Shown: positions 34,202 through 42,647 of the stretch, piece after piece | Numbering within the stretch: position 1 is the stretch's first letter | How the letters are laid out: the number at the start of each line of letters is the position of its first letter | Assembly: GCF_005937985.2 (NCBI RefSeq) | Contig: NZ_CP042172.1 | Coordinates: forward strand, 1,488,001-1,552,000 | DNA from: Arthrobacter sp. KBS0702 | Lineage (GTDB): Bacteria > Actinomycetota > Actinomycetes > Actinomycetales > Micrococcaceae | DNA: 64,000 nucleotides | Direction of reading: 5' to 3' | Program-made: the position numbers and the translations under genes | The notes under the pieces: model-generated | The model's input: the letters and a program-made list of their open reading frames with translations, nothing else | What the model was told of the DNA's origin: nothing | Databases searched by the model: none

Positions 34202-36175
34202 TTGGGAATCTTGGAGACCATCCGGAGTCCGCAGGACCTGAGCAAATTGTCCGAGGCGCAGCTGGAACAGCTGGCAGCCGAGGTCAGGGAGTTCCTGATC
34301 GGCAACGTTTCCCAGACGGGAGGCCACCTCGGGCCGAACCTCGGCGTCGTTGAACTCACCATTGCGGTGCACCGGATCTTCGATTCCCCCCGCGACAGCA
34401 TCGTCTTTGACACCGGCCACCAGTCCTATGTGCATAAGCTCCTCACCGGCCGCCAGGACTTCAGCACGCTCCGCCAGCAGGGCGGCCTCTCCGGTTATCC
34501 GGACCGCGGCGAATCCGAGCACGACATTGTCGAAAGCTCCCATGCCTCCTCCTCGCTGTCCTGGGCCGACGGCATCTCCCGCGCCCGCCGGCTGACCGGC
34601 GACGGCGACCGGTACGTCATTGCCGTCGTCGGCGACGGCGCCCTGACCGGCGGCATGGCCTGGGAGGCCATCAACAACATCGCCGCGGACAAGAAGCGCC
34701 GCGTGGTGATCGTCGTCAACGACAACGGCCGCTCCTACGCCCCGACCGTCGGCGGCGTCGCCGACTACCTCGCCTCGCTGCGCCCCACGATCGACTCGCT
34801 CCGCGCCGCGCCCGCCTACGAAGGCGCCCTCGACTGGTGGAAGAAGCGGCTGCAGAGCGGCGGCCCCGTCGGCCAGTTCACCTACAAGAGCCTGCATGCC
34901 ATGAAGAAGGGCATCAAGGACTGGTGGGCGCCGCAAGGCATGTTCGAGGACCTCGGCATGAAGTACATCGGCCCGGTGGACGGCCACAACCTCCAGGCCA
35001 TGGAGCACGCGCTGTCCACGGCCAAGAACTACGCCGGGCCCGTGATCGTCCACGCCATGACCGAAAAGGGCCACGGCTACGCGCCGGCCCGAGCCCATGA
35101 GGCGGACCAGTTCCACGCCGTCGGGATCATCGACCCGGAAACCGGCGAGCCCACCGAAGCCGGCGGCGCGAAGTCCTGGACTTCCGTGTTCGCCGATGAG
35201 ATCGCCGCCATCGCCGATGAACGCAAGGACATCGTCGGCATCACCGGGGCCATGCTGATCCCGGTGGGGCTGCACAAGTTCGCCGCGCGCCACCCGGACC
35301 GGGTGTTCGACGTCGGCATCGCCGAACAGCACGCCCTCACCTCCGCGGCCGGCATGGCCTTCGGCGGACTGCACCCGGTGGTGGCCGTCTATGCGACCTT
35401 CCTGAACCGCGCCTTCGACCAGTTGCTGATGGACGTGGCGCTGCACAAGGCCGGCGTCACCGTGGTGCTGGACCGGGCCGGCGTCACCGGGCCCGACGGC
35501 GCCAGCCACCACGGCATGTGGGACATGGCAATGGTGCAGATCGTTCCCGGCCTGCACCTGGCAGCGCCCCGCGACGCGTCCCGGCTGCGCGAGGAACTGC
35601 GCGAGGCGGTCGCCGTCGAAGACGCACCCACCGTCATCCGCTACTCCAAAGGCACAGTCGGCGCCGAAGTGGAAGCACTCGAACGGCTCAGCGACGGTGT
35701 CGACGTGCTGGCGCGCCGGCCTGCCGGGTCGAGCGAAAACGACGTCCTGATCGTCAGCGTCGGCGCCATGTCCGAACTCGCCCTTGACGTCTCCAACCGC
35801 CTGGGCGCCCAAGGCATCAGCTCCACGGTGGTGGACCCGCGCTGGGTCCTGCCGGTCCCCAAGTCCGTCATCGCCCTCGCCTCGCACCACCGACTCGTGA
35901 TCTGCATCGAGGACGGCGTCCGGGCCGGCGGCGTGGGCTCCCGGATCCGCCAGGAAATGCGTGCCGCCGGAGTGGACACCGCGCTGAACGAGGTAGGCCT
36001 TCCAGTGGAGTTCCTGGACCACGGGAGCCGCAGCCAGGTGCTCGAGCGCGTGGGACTCACCGCCCAGCAGATCACCCACGACGTCGTCGCCCAGGTCCTC
36101 GGGACCAAGGTGCCGTTCGCCCGGCCGCTGCCCGGCCAGGCGCACCCCAGCACCGGCAGCCTGCCGATCCTGTGA
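34202..36175 (+). CDS. dxs: 1-deoxy-D-xylulose-5-phosphate synthase
   Basis: About 657 residues; condenses pyruvate and glyceraldehyde-3-phosphate to DXP, the first step of the non-mevalonate isoprenoid pathway. Thiamine-diphosphate motif [16 protein letters not shown] (near 150), His contacts in [14 protein letters not shown], the transketolase pyrimidine-binding block with [17 protein letters not shown] (near 370), and C-terminal domain from 520. I favour TTG 34202 ([17 protein letters not shown]) because AGGAGG lies 5 bases before it and homologues begin so; ATG 34175 is in frame and has TAGAGT 8 bases upstream, so a leaderless longer form is possible. Confidence 0.95.
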   Translation: MGILETIRSPQDLSKLSEAQLEQLAAEVREFLIGNVSQTGGHLGPNLGVVELTIAVHRIFDSPRDSIVFDTGHQSYVHKLLTGRQDFSTLRQQGGLSGYPDRGESEHDIVESSHASSSLSWADGISRARRLTGDGDRYVIAVVGDGALTGGMAWEAINNIAADKKRRVVIVVNDNGRSYAPTVGGVADYLASLRPTIDSLRAAPAYEGALDWWKKRLQSGGPVGQFTYKSLHAMKKGIKDWWAPQGMFEDLGMKYIGPVDGHNLQAMEHALSTAKNYAGPVIVHAMTEKGHGYAPARAHEADQFHAVGIIDPETGEPTEAGGAKSWTSVFADEIAAIADERKDIVGITGAMLIPVGLHKFAARHPDRVFDVGIAEQHALTSAAGMAFGGLHPVVAVYATFLNRAFDQLLMDVALHKAGVTVVLDRAGVTGPDGASHHGMWDMAMVQIVPGLHLAAPRDASRLREELREAVAVEDAPTVIRYSKGTVGAEVEALERLSDGVDVLARRPAGSSENDVLIVSVGAMSELALDVSNRLGAQGISSTVVDPRWVLPVPKSVIALASHHRLVICIEDGVRAGGVGSRIRQEMRAAGVDTALNEVGLPVEFLDHGSRSQVLERVGLTAQQITHDVVAQVLGTKVPFARPLPGQAHPSTGSLPIL

Positions 36176-36269
36176 GGACCCCGTCGTTGGACCAGCAGTA
36201 CCACGCCGTCACGGCACAGCAAGCACCCTTCGACGGCACCTGCCGCGGACGGTTTACGAAGGGACAGCC

Positions 36270-36827
36270 ATGAGCGGCATCATCCGGGTTTACAAACGCG
36301 ACGAAGAGGGAGTCCTGCACTTCAGGGAGGCCTGGATCGACGAGCAATACCACGAGTTCGTGATGAACCACGGCGTCGTCGGGCACCAGAGCACCACCGA
36401 GGAAACCGACGCGGCCGACGCAGAGACTGCGGAGCGGCTCATGGACGCCTTCGCCGTGCAGTGCGCCGAGGACGGCTACGCCGAAATCCCGGAGGACGAG
36501 CAGTTCTGGGTGGTGGCGCAGTACGCGCTCAAGACCAAGGACGGCACCAGCCGCGACCGCTACCTCGAGGAAAAGGCCAAGGACGCCCTGATCAGCCACC
36601 TCGCCTGGCGCGGCCTCGGAGTGGTGGACCGCTCCGAATTCTCCGACGCCAAGCTGAACATCTTCTGCCTCACGCCCGAGGTCAACAAAACGGTCAATGC
36701 GATCAAGGTCTGCATCCGTGGCGAGGACCTGGACTTCACCAAGCTCAGCATCGGCGCCGCACCGTTCGGCGGAACGGACTTCAAACTGAAGCACTCGGCC
36801 AAACCCGCCAACAGCTTCACGCTCTAG
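36270..36827 (+). CDS. Conserved hypothetical protein
   Basis: A 185-residue acidic soluble protein I do not recognise. It begins MSGIIRVYKRDEEGVLHFREAW and has a compact alpha/beta look, a long helix with AETAERLMDAFAVQCAEDGY near 50-70, and strands near the C-terminus (TVNAIKVCIRGEDLDFTKLSI). No signal peptide or membrane segment. GAAGGGA lies 7 bases before the ATG. Codon use is like the neighbours, so it is a real host gene. Confidence 0.7.
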   Translation: MSGIIRVYKRDEEGVLHFREAWIDEQYHEFVMNHGVVGHQSTTEETDAADAETAERLMDAFAVQCAEDGYAEIPEDEQFWVVAQYALKTKDGTSRDRYLEEKAKDALISHLAWRGLGVVDRSEFSDAKLNIFCLTPEVNKTVNAIKVCIRGEDLDFTKLSIGAAPFGGTDFKLKHSAKPANSFTL

Positions 36828-36922
36828 GCACCATCCGTCCGGACACTGGCCCGGAAAGTACCTGCCAGGAGCCGGGCACGGCTTACATCAGTTTTGGGGG
36901 CAAGCGACTGGAAGGCAACGCA

Positions 36923-37141
36923 ATGACGCGAAAATCCCCTCGACCCGGCAGCACTCCACTTCCCGCAGGGCTGGCGGCCCCCGCCCGCAAGTCCCTGGCC
37001 CATGCGGGCGTGGAAACCCTCGAACATGTCATGGAACTGGGCCGCCGCCGGCTGACCGGGATGCCGGGCGTCTGCCCGCGCACCCTGGCCCAGCTCCAGG
37101 ACGCCATGGACGAACACGGGCTGGAACTGCCCGCGGGATAG
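36923..37141 (+). CDS. Small helix-hairpin-helix protein (RpoA C-terminal-domain-like)
   Basis: A 72-residue basic protein: APARKSLAHAGVETLEHVMELGRRRLTGMPGVCPRTLAQLQDAMDEHG resembles the HhH-like alpha-CTD fold that binds DNA minor groove. GGAAGG lies 7 bases before the ATG. A longer reading frame begins upstream at 36461 but is only the shadow of the preceding gene. The fold suggests nucleic-acid binding; partner and role unknown. Confidence 0.75.
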   Translation: MTRKSPRPGSTPLPAGLAAPARKSLAHAGVETLEHVMELGRRRLTGMPGVCPRTLAQLQDAMDEHGLELPAG

Positions 37142-37206
37142 GGGCACGGGGCTCTGTGGCGGAGGGGAGCGTGCCGCCCCTGACGCGGCGGCGCGCGCGG
37201 CCGTTA

Positions 37207-37212
37207 TAGGCT
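37207..37212 (+). promoter_or_regulatory. -10 element of leaderless-type promoter (aldo/keto reductase)
   Basis: TAGGCT ending 7 bases before ATG 37220. Confidence 0.5.
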
Positions 37213-37219
37213 GAATCCC

Positions 37220-38197
37220 ATGACTGAATACCGCCGCGTAGGAAATTCCGGACTGACCGTCTCCGTCGTGGGCTTGGGCTGCAACAACCTGGGCCGGGCC
37301 AACACCGCCACCGAGTCGCAGGAGGGGACCGACGCCGTCGTGCATGCGGCCCTGGACGCCGGCATTACCTTCTTCGACGTCGCCGACGCCTACGGCCGGG
37401 AGCCCGGGCTCAGCGAAACCATGCTGGGCAACGCACTCGGGTCCCGCCGCGGCGACGCCGTGATCGGCACCAAGTTCGGCATGGACATGCGCGGGACCAA
37501 CGGCAACGACTTCGGCGCCCGGGGATCCCGCCGCTACATCATCGAGGCGGCCGAGGCGTCCCTGCGGCGGCTCGGAACCGACTGGATCGACCTGTACCAG
37601 TTCCACACCCCGGACCCGCTGACCCCCATCGACGAGACCCTTGCGGCGCTCGATGAGCTCGTGACCAGCGGAAAGGTCCGCTACATCGGCCATTCCAACC
37701 GGGCCGGCTGGCAGATCGCCGAGGCCGAATTTGTTGCCCGCGCCCGCGGCGGAGCCCGGTTCATCTCCAGCCAGAACCACTACAACCTGCTGGACCGCCG
37801 CGCCGAACTGGAAGTCACCCCTGCAGCCGAAGCCTACGGCCTGGGCGTGCTGCCCTACTTCCCGCTCGCCAACGGCCTGCTCACCGGCAAGTACTCCGAG
37901 GGCCAGGCGCCGGAAGGTTCGCGCCTGAGCCACACCCGCACCAACCTCGTCCACGACGCCGACTGGAAACAGCTGGGCGCGTTCTCCGCCTTCGCCGCCG
38001 AGCGGGACCTGACCGAGATCCAGGTGGCCTTCTCCTGGCTCGCCGCCCAGCCCTCCGTCAGCAGCGTCATCGCGGGCGCGACCCGGCCCGAACAAGTCCG
38101 GCAGAACGCCGCCGCCGTCGCCTGGGTCCCGGACGCCCAGGAGCTCGCCGAACTCGATGCGATCTTCCCGCGCACGCCAAAGGTCGCACTGTTCTGA
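37220..38197 (+). CDS. Aldo/keto reductase
   Basis: A 325-residue NADPH-dependent (beta/alpha)8 barrel. Catalytic tetrad candidates: Asp and Tyr in FFDVADAYGREPGLSE (near 52-60), Lys in VIGTKFGMD (near 86) and His in YIGHSN (near 157). The cofactor-binding end is AGATRPEQVRQNAAAV near 290. The family reduces aldehydes and ketones or acts as a potassium-channel beta-like subunit; substrate unknown. Followed 23 bases later by the nucleoside hydrolase, with a 15-base tandem duplication (GCCGCACTGTTCTGA) around its stop. Confidence 0.9.
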   Translation: MTEYRRVGNSGLTVSVVGLGCNNLGRANTATESQEGTDAVVHAALDAGITFFDVADAYGREPGLSETMLGNALGSRRGDAVIGTKFGMDMRGTNGNDFGARGSRRYIIEAAEASLRRLGTDWIDLYQFHTPDPLTPIDETLAALDELVTSGKVRYIGHSNRAGWQIAEAEFVARARGGARFISSQNHYNLLDRRAELEVTPAAEAYGLGVLPYFPLANGLLTGKYSEGQAPEGSRLSHTRTNLVHDADWKQLGAFSAFAAERDLTEIQVAFSWLAAQPSVSSVIAGATRPEQVRQNAAAVAWVPDAQELAELDAIFPRTPKVALF

Positions 38198-38220
38198 GCC
38201 GCACTGTTCTGAGCCGCACC

Positions 38221-39273
38221 GTGCCCGAGACTGACGCCGCCGTCCGGCGGATCCTGATGGATGTCGATACCGGCATCGACGACGCCCTGGCCATCGTCTA
38301 CCTGCTGTCCAGGCCCGAGGTCCACCTGCAGGCGATCACCTGTACCGCCGGCAACGTCGGCGCACGCCAGGTGGCCCTGAACAGCCTGTCACTGCTGGAG
38401 CTGTGCGGGCGGCAGGGGATCGAAGTCGCTATCGGCGCCGAGGTCCCGCTGGAAATCCCGCTCGTCACCACCGAAGAGACCCACGGGCCGCAGGGGATCG
38501 GCTACGCCGAACTGCCCGCCCCCGCCCAGCCGATCTCGCAGCGCCACGCCGTCGACGTCTGGGTGGAGGAGGCCCGGGCGCACCCGGGGGAGATCACCGG
38601 GCTGATCACCGGACCGCTGACCAACTTCGCCCTCGCCCTGCGCCGCGAACCGGAGCTGCCGCGGCTGCTCAAAGGCCTCGTCATCATGGGCGGCAGCTTC
38701 TACTACCAGGGCAACACCACGCCGACGGCGGAATGGAACACCTCGGTGGATCCGCACGCCGCCAAGGAAGTCTTCGCCGCCTACCGCGGGCTGCCGGAGG
38801 ACAAACTGCCGTTGGTCTGCGCCCTCGAATCGACCGAACGGATCGAGATGCTGCCGGAACACCTGCGCCGGCTCGGCGAGGCCGCCGGCGCCGCCGAACC
38901 CGAGCTGGTGCTCCCGGACCAACCCGAGGGGCAGCGCAGCACCTCCAGCAGCCCGCTGGTCGCCTGCCTGTCCGACGCGATCCGCTTCTACATGGAGTTC
39001 CACCGGCTCTACGACCAGGGCTACGTGGCCCACATGCACGATGCGTTCGCCGCCTGCGCCGCCGTCGGACGCACACCCTTCAGCACCCGGGCGGCGACGG
39101 TCGACGTCGAGACCGACTCTCCGCTGCTGGCCGGCACCACCGTGGCCGACTTCCGGGGACTCTGGGGGCTCCCGCCGAACGCCAGGATCGTCGCGGACAA
39201 CGATCCCGGCCAGTGCTTCGACGAGCTGATTTCCTCGGTGGGCGCGCTGGCCCGGTCGCTGGCCTCACGGTAG
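38221..39273 (+). CDS. Nucleoside hydrolase (IUNH family)
   Basis: A 350-residue N-ribosyl hydrolase. The Ca2+-binding signature DVDTGIDDA is at residues 14-22, with TAGNVG (near 42), GPLTNFALAL (near 130), MGGSF and WNTSVDPHAAKEVF (near 175) and HDAFAACAAVG (near 280), all diagnostic. It splits a nucleoside into base and ribose in the cytoplasm. The GTG start at 38221 follows the aldo/keto reductase closely. A complete ECF vitamin-type transporter begins 148 bases downstream, suggesting the enzyme may process what is imported, though that transporter has its own promoter. Confidence 0.92.
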   Translation: MPETDAAVRRILMDVDTGIDDALAIVYLLSRPEVHLQAITCTAGNVGARQVALNSLSLLELCGRQGIEVAIGAEVPLEIPLVTTEETHGPQGIGYAELPAPAQPISQRHAVDVWVEEARAHPGEITGLITGPLTNFALALRREPELPRLLKGLVIMGGSFYYQGNTTPTAEWNTSVDPHAAKEVFAAYRGLPEDKLPLVCALESTERIEMLPEHLRRLGEAAGAAEPELVLPDQPEGQRSTSSSPLVACLSDAIRFYMEFHRLYDQGYVAHMHDAFAACAAVGRTPFSTRAATVDVETDSPLLAGTTVADFRGLWGLPPNARIVADNDPGQCFDELISSVGALARSLASR

Positions 39274-39354
39274 CCGCAGCCCGGAACGGGAGCCCGCGCC
39301 GGCGGTGTACCCCCCGGTGTTCCGGGCGGTGTTTCCGGCGGGGCGGGGGATCGC

Positions 39355-39360
39355 TAAGAT
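39355..39360 (+). promoter_or_regulatory. -10 element upstream of the ECF operon
   Basis: TAAGAT; transcription would begin near 39367, giving a leader of about 55 bases before ATG 39422 with GAAGGA at 39409-39414. The leader shows no riboswitch I recognise. Confidence 0.45.
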
Positions 39361-39421
39361 GATAGCTGCGCCGAGGTGACATGAGGCGGATATTCCAGAC
39401 CCACGCCGAAGGACTTTTCCC

Positions 39422-40258
39422 ATGTCACAGCAGCCCCTGACCCTCCCCGACGCAGGCTCCCGGAACGGAGCCGCACGGGCCCCGCGCCGCCGTCGGCTGC
39501 TCGAAATCGCGGGCGCCGCGGCCATCGCCGCCACCTATGTCTTCCTCGTCCTGACCCAGCCGGTGGAGCTCGCCGACGGCCTGGCCAGCTTCTCCGCGCT
39601 CGTCGCCCTTGGCGGTTTCCTGCTCGGCGCGGCGCTGCTGCTGGTCGCCGTGTTGCCCGTGCTGCCCACGTCCACCCTGGTCCTGATGCCGGTGGCGATC
39701 GTGCTCAACGTGGTTCTCGGCCAGCTGATGGGCAGCACCGGACTGCCGTTCTACCTTGACGCGATCGGCACGGTCCTGATCGCCGTCCTGGCCGGCCCGG
39801 CCGCCGGCGCCGCCACCGGGGTGCTCGGCAGCATCGTATGGTCCTTTTTCAACCCCACGGTGCTTCCCTTCGCCGCCGGCGCGGCCCTGATCGGCTTCCT
39901 CGCCGGGCTCGCCGCCCGCGGCGGCCTGTTCCGCCGCTTCTACCTCGCGCCCGTGGCCGGCTTCGTCACCGGGATCCTGGCCGGCGTTGTCTCCGCCCCG
40001 ATTGCGGCGTTCGTCTATGGCGGAACCGCGGGCCTGGGCACCGGAGCCGTCGTCAGCGCCTTCCGCGCCATGGGCGACACCCTGCTGGCCGCCATCACCA
40101 AGCAGGCCCTCATCTCGGACCCGATGGACAAGGCCATCGTCTTCACGATCGCCGCCCTGCTGGCGTACGCCCTGCCGCGACGCACCACGTTCCAGTTCGC
40201 CTTCGTCCGCCGCTTCCGGGTGCTCGCAGGCAAGGCCCCGGCGGCACCCGTCGCCTAG
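39422..40258 (+). CDS. ECF transporter substrate-binding (S) component
   Basis: A 278-residue membrane protein with a basic N-terminus (APRRRRLLEIAG) and about six to seven helices. The stretch LPFYLDAIGTVLIAVLAGPA followed by GAATGVLGSIV is a hallmark of a group of ECF S components. S components bind vitamins or other micronutrients. The substrate is not readable; the adjacent nucleoside hydrolase favours a nucleoside, modified base or similar. First gene of S-T-A operon; T follows after 4 bases. Confidence 0.82.
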   Translation: MSQQPLTLPDAGSRNGAARAPRRRRLLEIAGAAAIAATYVFLVLTQPVELADGLASFSALVALGGFLLGAALLLVAVLPVLPTSTLVLMPVAIVLNVVLGQLMGSTGLPFYLDAIGTVLIAVLAGPAAGAATGVLGSIVWSFFNPTVLPFAAGAALIGFLAGLAARGGLFRRFYLAPVAGFVTGILAGVVSAPIAAFVYGGTAGLGTGAVVSAFRAMGDTLLAAITKQALISDPMDKAIVFTIAALLAYALPRRTTFQFAFVRRFRVLAGKAPAAPVA

Positions 40259-40262
40259 AACC

Positions 40263-41015
40263 ATGCGCCTGCACCCGCTGACGGCCCTGACCGCGGCCGG
40301 CTGCGCCGCGGTCACCACGACGGCGGCGGGCAGCTGGCCGCTGTCCCTCACGGTGGTGTTGGCGGCCGTGCTGCTCGCCGTGCGTGCGGGCGTGGGGCCC
40401 CGGGTGCTGGCGTCCGCCGCGGTCATCCTGGCGCCGCTGTGCCTGTCCCTGCTGGTACTGCACGGACTCTTCTTCCCGGAAGGCCACACGGTGCTGGCAA
40501 AGTGGGGTCCGGCCCGGGTGACCACCGAGGGGCTTGGCTTCGCCTTGGAGCTGGCCTCGCGGACGGCCGCGTCGGTCCTGGTGCTCCTGCTGTTCTCCTT
40601 CACCGTCAGCGTCCCGGATCTCCTGACCGCCCTGGCCGTTCGGCGGATCCCCCCGCAGTTCAGCTTTGTGCTCGCCTCCACGCTCACCCTGGTCCCCGCC
40701 ATGGCCGGCCGGCTGGAGAAGATCCGGCAGGCCCAGGAGGCGCGCGGGCTGGTGGTGCGGCGCGGGCTGCTGCCCCGGCTGGCCGCGGCCAGGCTCCAGG
40801 CGGTGCCGCTGGTCCTGGGCCTCCTGGAAGACGCGGGGGTCCGGGCGCAGGCGCTCGACGCGCGCGGTTTCGGCGCGCCGGGCCCGCGGACCAGCTACCG
40901 GCAGCTGCAGGACCCGCCCGGGCAGCGAATGTTCCGTGCCGCGGCGCTCCTGCTGACCGCTGCCGCCGTGGTGCTGCGGCTCGTCACCGCCTGGCCGGCG
41001 GCGATCCCCGCATGA
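40263..41015 (+). CDS. ecfT: ECF transporter transmembrane (T) component
   Basis: A 250-residue membrane protein with helices near 20-60, 70-95, 110-130 and 225-245. Two Ala-Arg-Gly coupling motifs are visible, QEARGLV (near 160) and LDARGFG (near 200), which dock onto the ATPases. ATG 40263 (MRLHPLTALTAAG) begins 4 bases after the S-component stop; the longer frame from 39987 is shadow. Its stop overlaps the ATPase start as ATGA. Confidence 0.88.
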   Translation: MRLHPLTALTAAGCAAVTTTAAGSWPLSLTVVLAAVLLAVRAGVGPRVLASAAVILAPLCLSLLVLHGLFFPEGHTVLAKWGPARVTTEGLGFALELASRTAASVLVLLLFSFTVSVPDLLTALAVRRIPPQFSFVLASTLTLVPAMAGRLEKIRQAQEARGLVVRRGLLPRLAAARLQAVPLVLGLLEDAGVRAQALDARGFGAPGPRTSYRQLQDPPGQRMFRAAALLLTAAAVVLRLVTAWPAAIPA

Positions 41016-42526
41016 GCGCCTCCGGACGCGCCACCTCCTCGCCGCCGGCAGCCGCCGCGCGGATCGTCAGCTTCAGCTTCCACGGCGACGCGGGGGAGGC
41101 CCTGCGCGACATACGGCTGTCCGTGCAGCCGGGTTCCCTGACCGCCGTGCTGGGAGGTTCCGGCAGCGGCAAGACCACCCTCGGCAAGGTACTCGCCGGC
41201 TGGCTCCGGGCCGGCCACTCCGGGATCCTGCGCGGGAGCCTGGCCCTCGGCGCGGATGTCCTGGAGTTCAACGGCGCCAGCGGAGACCCCCGGATCGACC
41301 CGGCCGCCTGGTCCGGCCGGGTAGGCTACGTGCCGCAGGACGCCGGTGCCATGCTCTCCTCGGTGCGCTCCACGGTCGCCGAGGAACTGGCCTTCGGCCT
41401 CGAGAACCGGGCCGTCCCGCGCCTGGAGATGCTCCGGCGCGTGGCGCGGAGCGCGGAACTGACCGGCCTGTCCGGTCTCATGGAGCGGAACCCGGCGGAG
41501 CTTTCCGGCGGCGAGCTGCGCCGGCTGGCGGTGGCCTGCGCTGTCATTGCCGAGCCGGAGGTGTTGGTCCTGGACGAGCCGCTGGCCTCCCTCGATGCGG
41601 CCGGCGGCCGCCAGCTCCGGACGCTGGTGGACGGGCTGCTTGCCGCCGGCACCGCCGTCGTGCTGTTGAGCCAGGCAGTGGACGCCCTGGCCCGCAGCGC
41701 CGGGAACTGGCTCGTGCTGGACGGCGGCACGGCGACGGCGGAAGGCGCGCCGGCCGAGCTGGCGGGCGGCCCCCACCTGCGCGACGCCGGGGTTGTGGTG
41801 GCGGCCATGGCCGCCGCACCCCCGCAGGCGCTGCCCGCCGCCCCGGCAGCGGCTGCGGCGCCGGTCCTTGAACTGCGGGGGATCGGCTTCGGCTACGGCC
41901 CCGCCGGCGTGCTGCGGAACCTGGACCTCACCGTCCGCCCGGGGGAAATCGTCGCCGTCACCGGCCCCAACGGCAGCGGAAAATCCACGCTGCTGCGCCA
42001 CTTCAACGGGCTGCTCCGGCCCGACGCCGGCGATGTGCGCGTCCAGGGACAAAGCATCGACGGGATCCCGACCGGCCGCATCGCCGCCTCGGTCGGCCTG
42101 CTGTTCCAGCAGCCGCGCGACCAGCTCTTTGAACGGACGGCGCTGCGGGAGGTCGGCTTCGGCCTGCCCCGCCTGGTCGGCGCCGGAGCCGCGGCCGGAC
42201 GGGCGCGCGAGGCGCTGGCCGCCGTCGGACTCTCCGACGCCGCGGGGGAGCACCCCGCCGAACTCCCGTCCTCCCGGCAGCGGCTGCTGGCCCTGGCCAC
42301 CGTGCTGGCCCGCAGGCCGGCCGTCCTGGCCCTGGATGAGCCCACCGTGGGACTGGACCGGCACGGCCTCGAACACCTCGCCGACGCCGTGGCCGCGGCG
42401 GCGGCGCGGGGCGCCGGCGTCGTGATGGTCACCCACGACCTGGACTACGCCCGGGCCAGCGCCCACCGCGTCCTCGCGCTCGACGGCGGCACCCTGCGGG
42501 AGACGTGGCGGCGCGGCAGCGCCTGA
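41012..42526 (+). CDS. ECF transporter fused double ATPase (A and A')
   Basis: A 504-residue tandem ATPase. Domain 1 (10-250): Walker A GGSGSGKTTLGK, signature LSGGELRRLAV, Walker B VLVLDEPLASLD, but the switch histidine is Gln in VVLLSQAVD. Domain 2 (285-500): Walker A GPNGSGKSTLLR, Q-loop LLFQQPRDQLFE, Walker B LALDEPTVGLD and switch His in VMVTHDLDY, but the signature is LPSSRQRLL instead of LSGGQ. The defects are complementary: one composite site (domain 2 Walker, domain 1 signature) is canonical, the other doubly degenerate. Powers the S/T pair upstream. Overlaps ecfT by 4 bases. Confidence 0.92.
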   Translation: MSASGRATSSPPAAAARIVSFSFHGDAGEALRDIRLSVQPGSLTAVLGGSGSGKTTLGKVLAGWLRAGHSGILRGSLALGADVLEFNGASGDPRIDPAAWSGRVGYVPQDAGAMLSSVRSTVAEELAFGLENRAVPRLEMLRRVARSAELTGLSGLMERNPAELSGGELRRLAVACAVIAEPEVLVLDEPLASLDAAGGRQLRTLVDGLLAAGTAVVLLSQAVDALARSAGNWLVLDGGTATAEGAPAELAGGPHLRDAGVVVAAMAAAPPQALPAAPAAAAAPVLELRGIGFGYGPAGVLRNLDLTVRPGEIVAVTGPNGSGKSTLLRHFNGLLRPDAGDVRVQGQSIDGIPTGRIAASVGLLFQQPRDQLFERTALREVGFGLPRLVGAGAAAGRAREALAAVGLSDAAGEHPAELPSSRQRLLALATVLARRPAVLALDEPTVGLDRHGLEHLADAVAAAAARGAGVVMVTHDLDYARASAHRVLALDGGTLRETWRRGSA

Positions 42527-42635
42527 GCCGGGCACGCTTCCTGGCGCCCGTTCCGGCGCCTGTGCTTGCCGAGCCGATTTCGGCCGGCCGGGCGATCTCC
42601 AACCCTTTTCCCGGCTTTCACCCAGCCACGGCGGA

Positions 42636-42641
42636 TACCGT
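42636..42641 (+). promoter_or_regulatory. -10 element of leaderless-type promoter (efflux operon)
   Basis: TACCGT ending 6 bases before ATG 42648; marks a new transcription unit after the ECF operon. Confidence 0.55.
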
Positions 42642-42647
42642 CCAGCC

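Noticed and set aside
39366..39421. Riboswitch in the ECF operon leader
   Set aside because: The leader is only about 55 bases and shows no TPP, FMN, cobalamin or preQ1 core.
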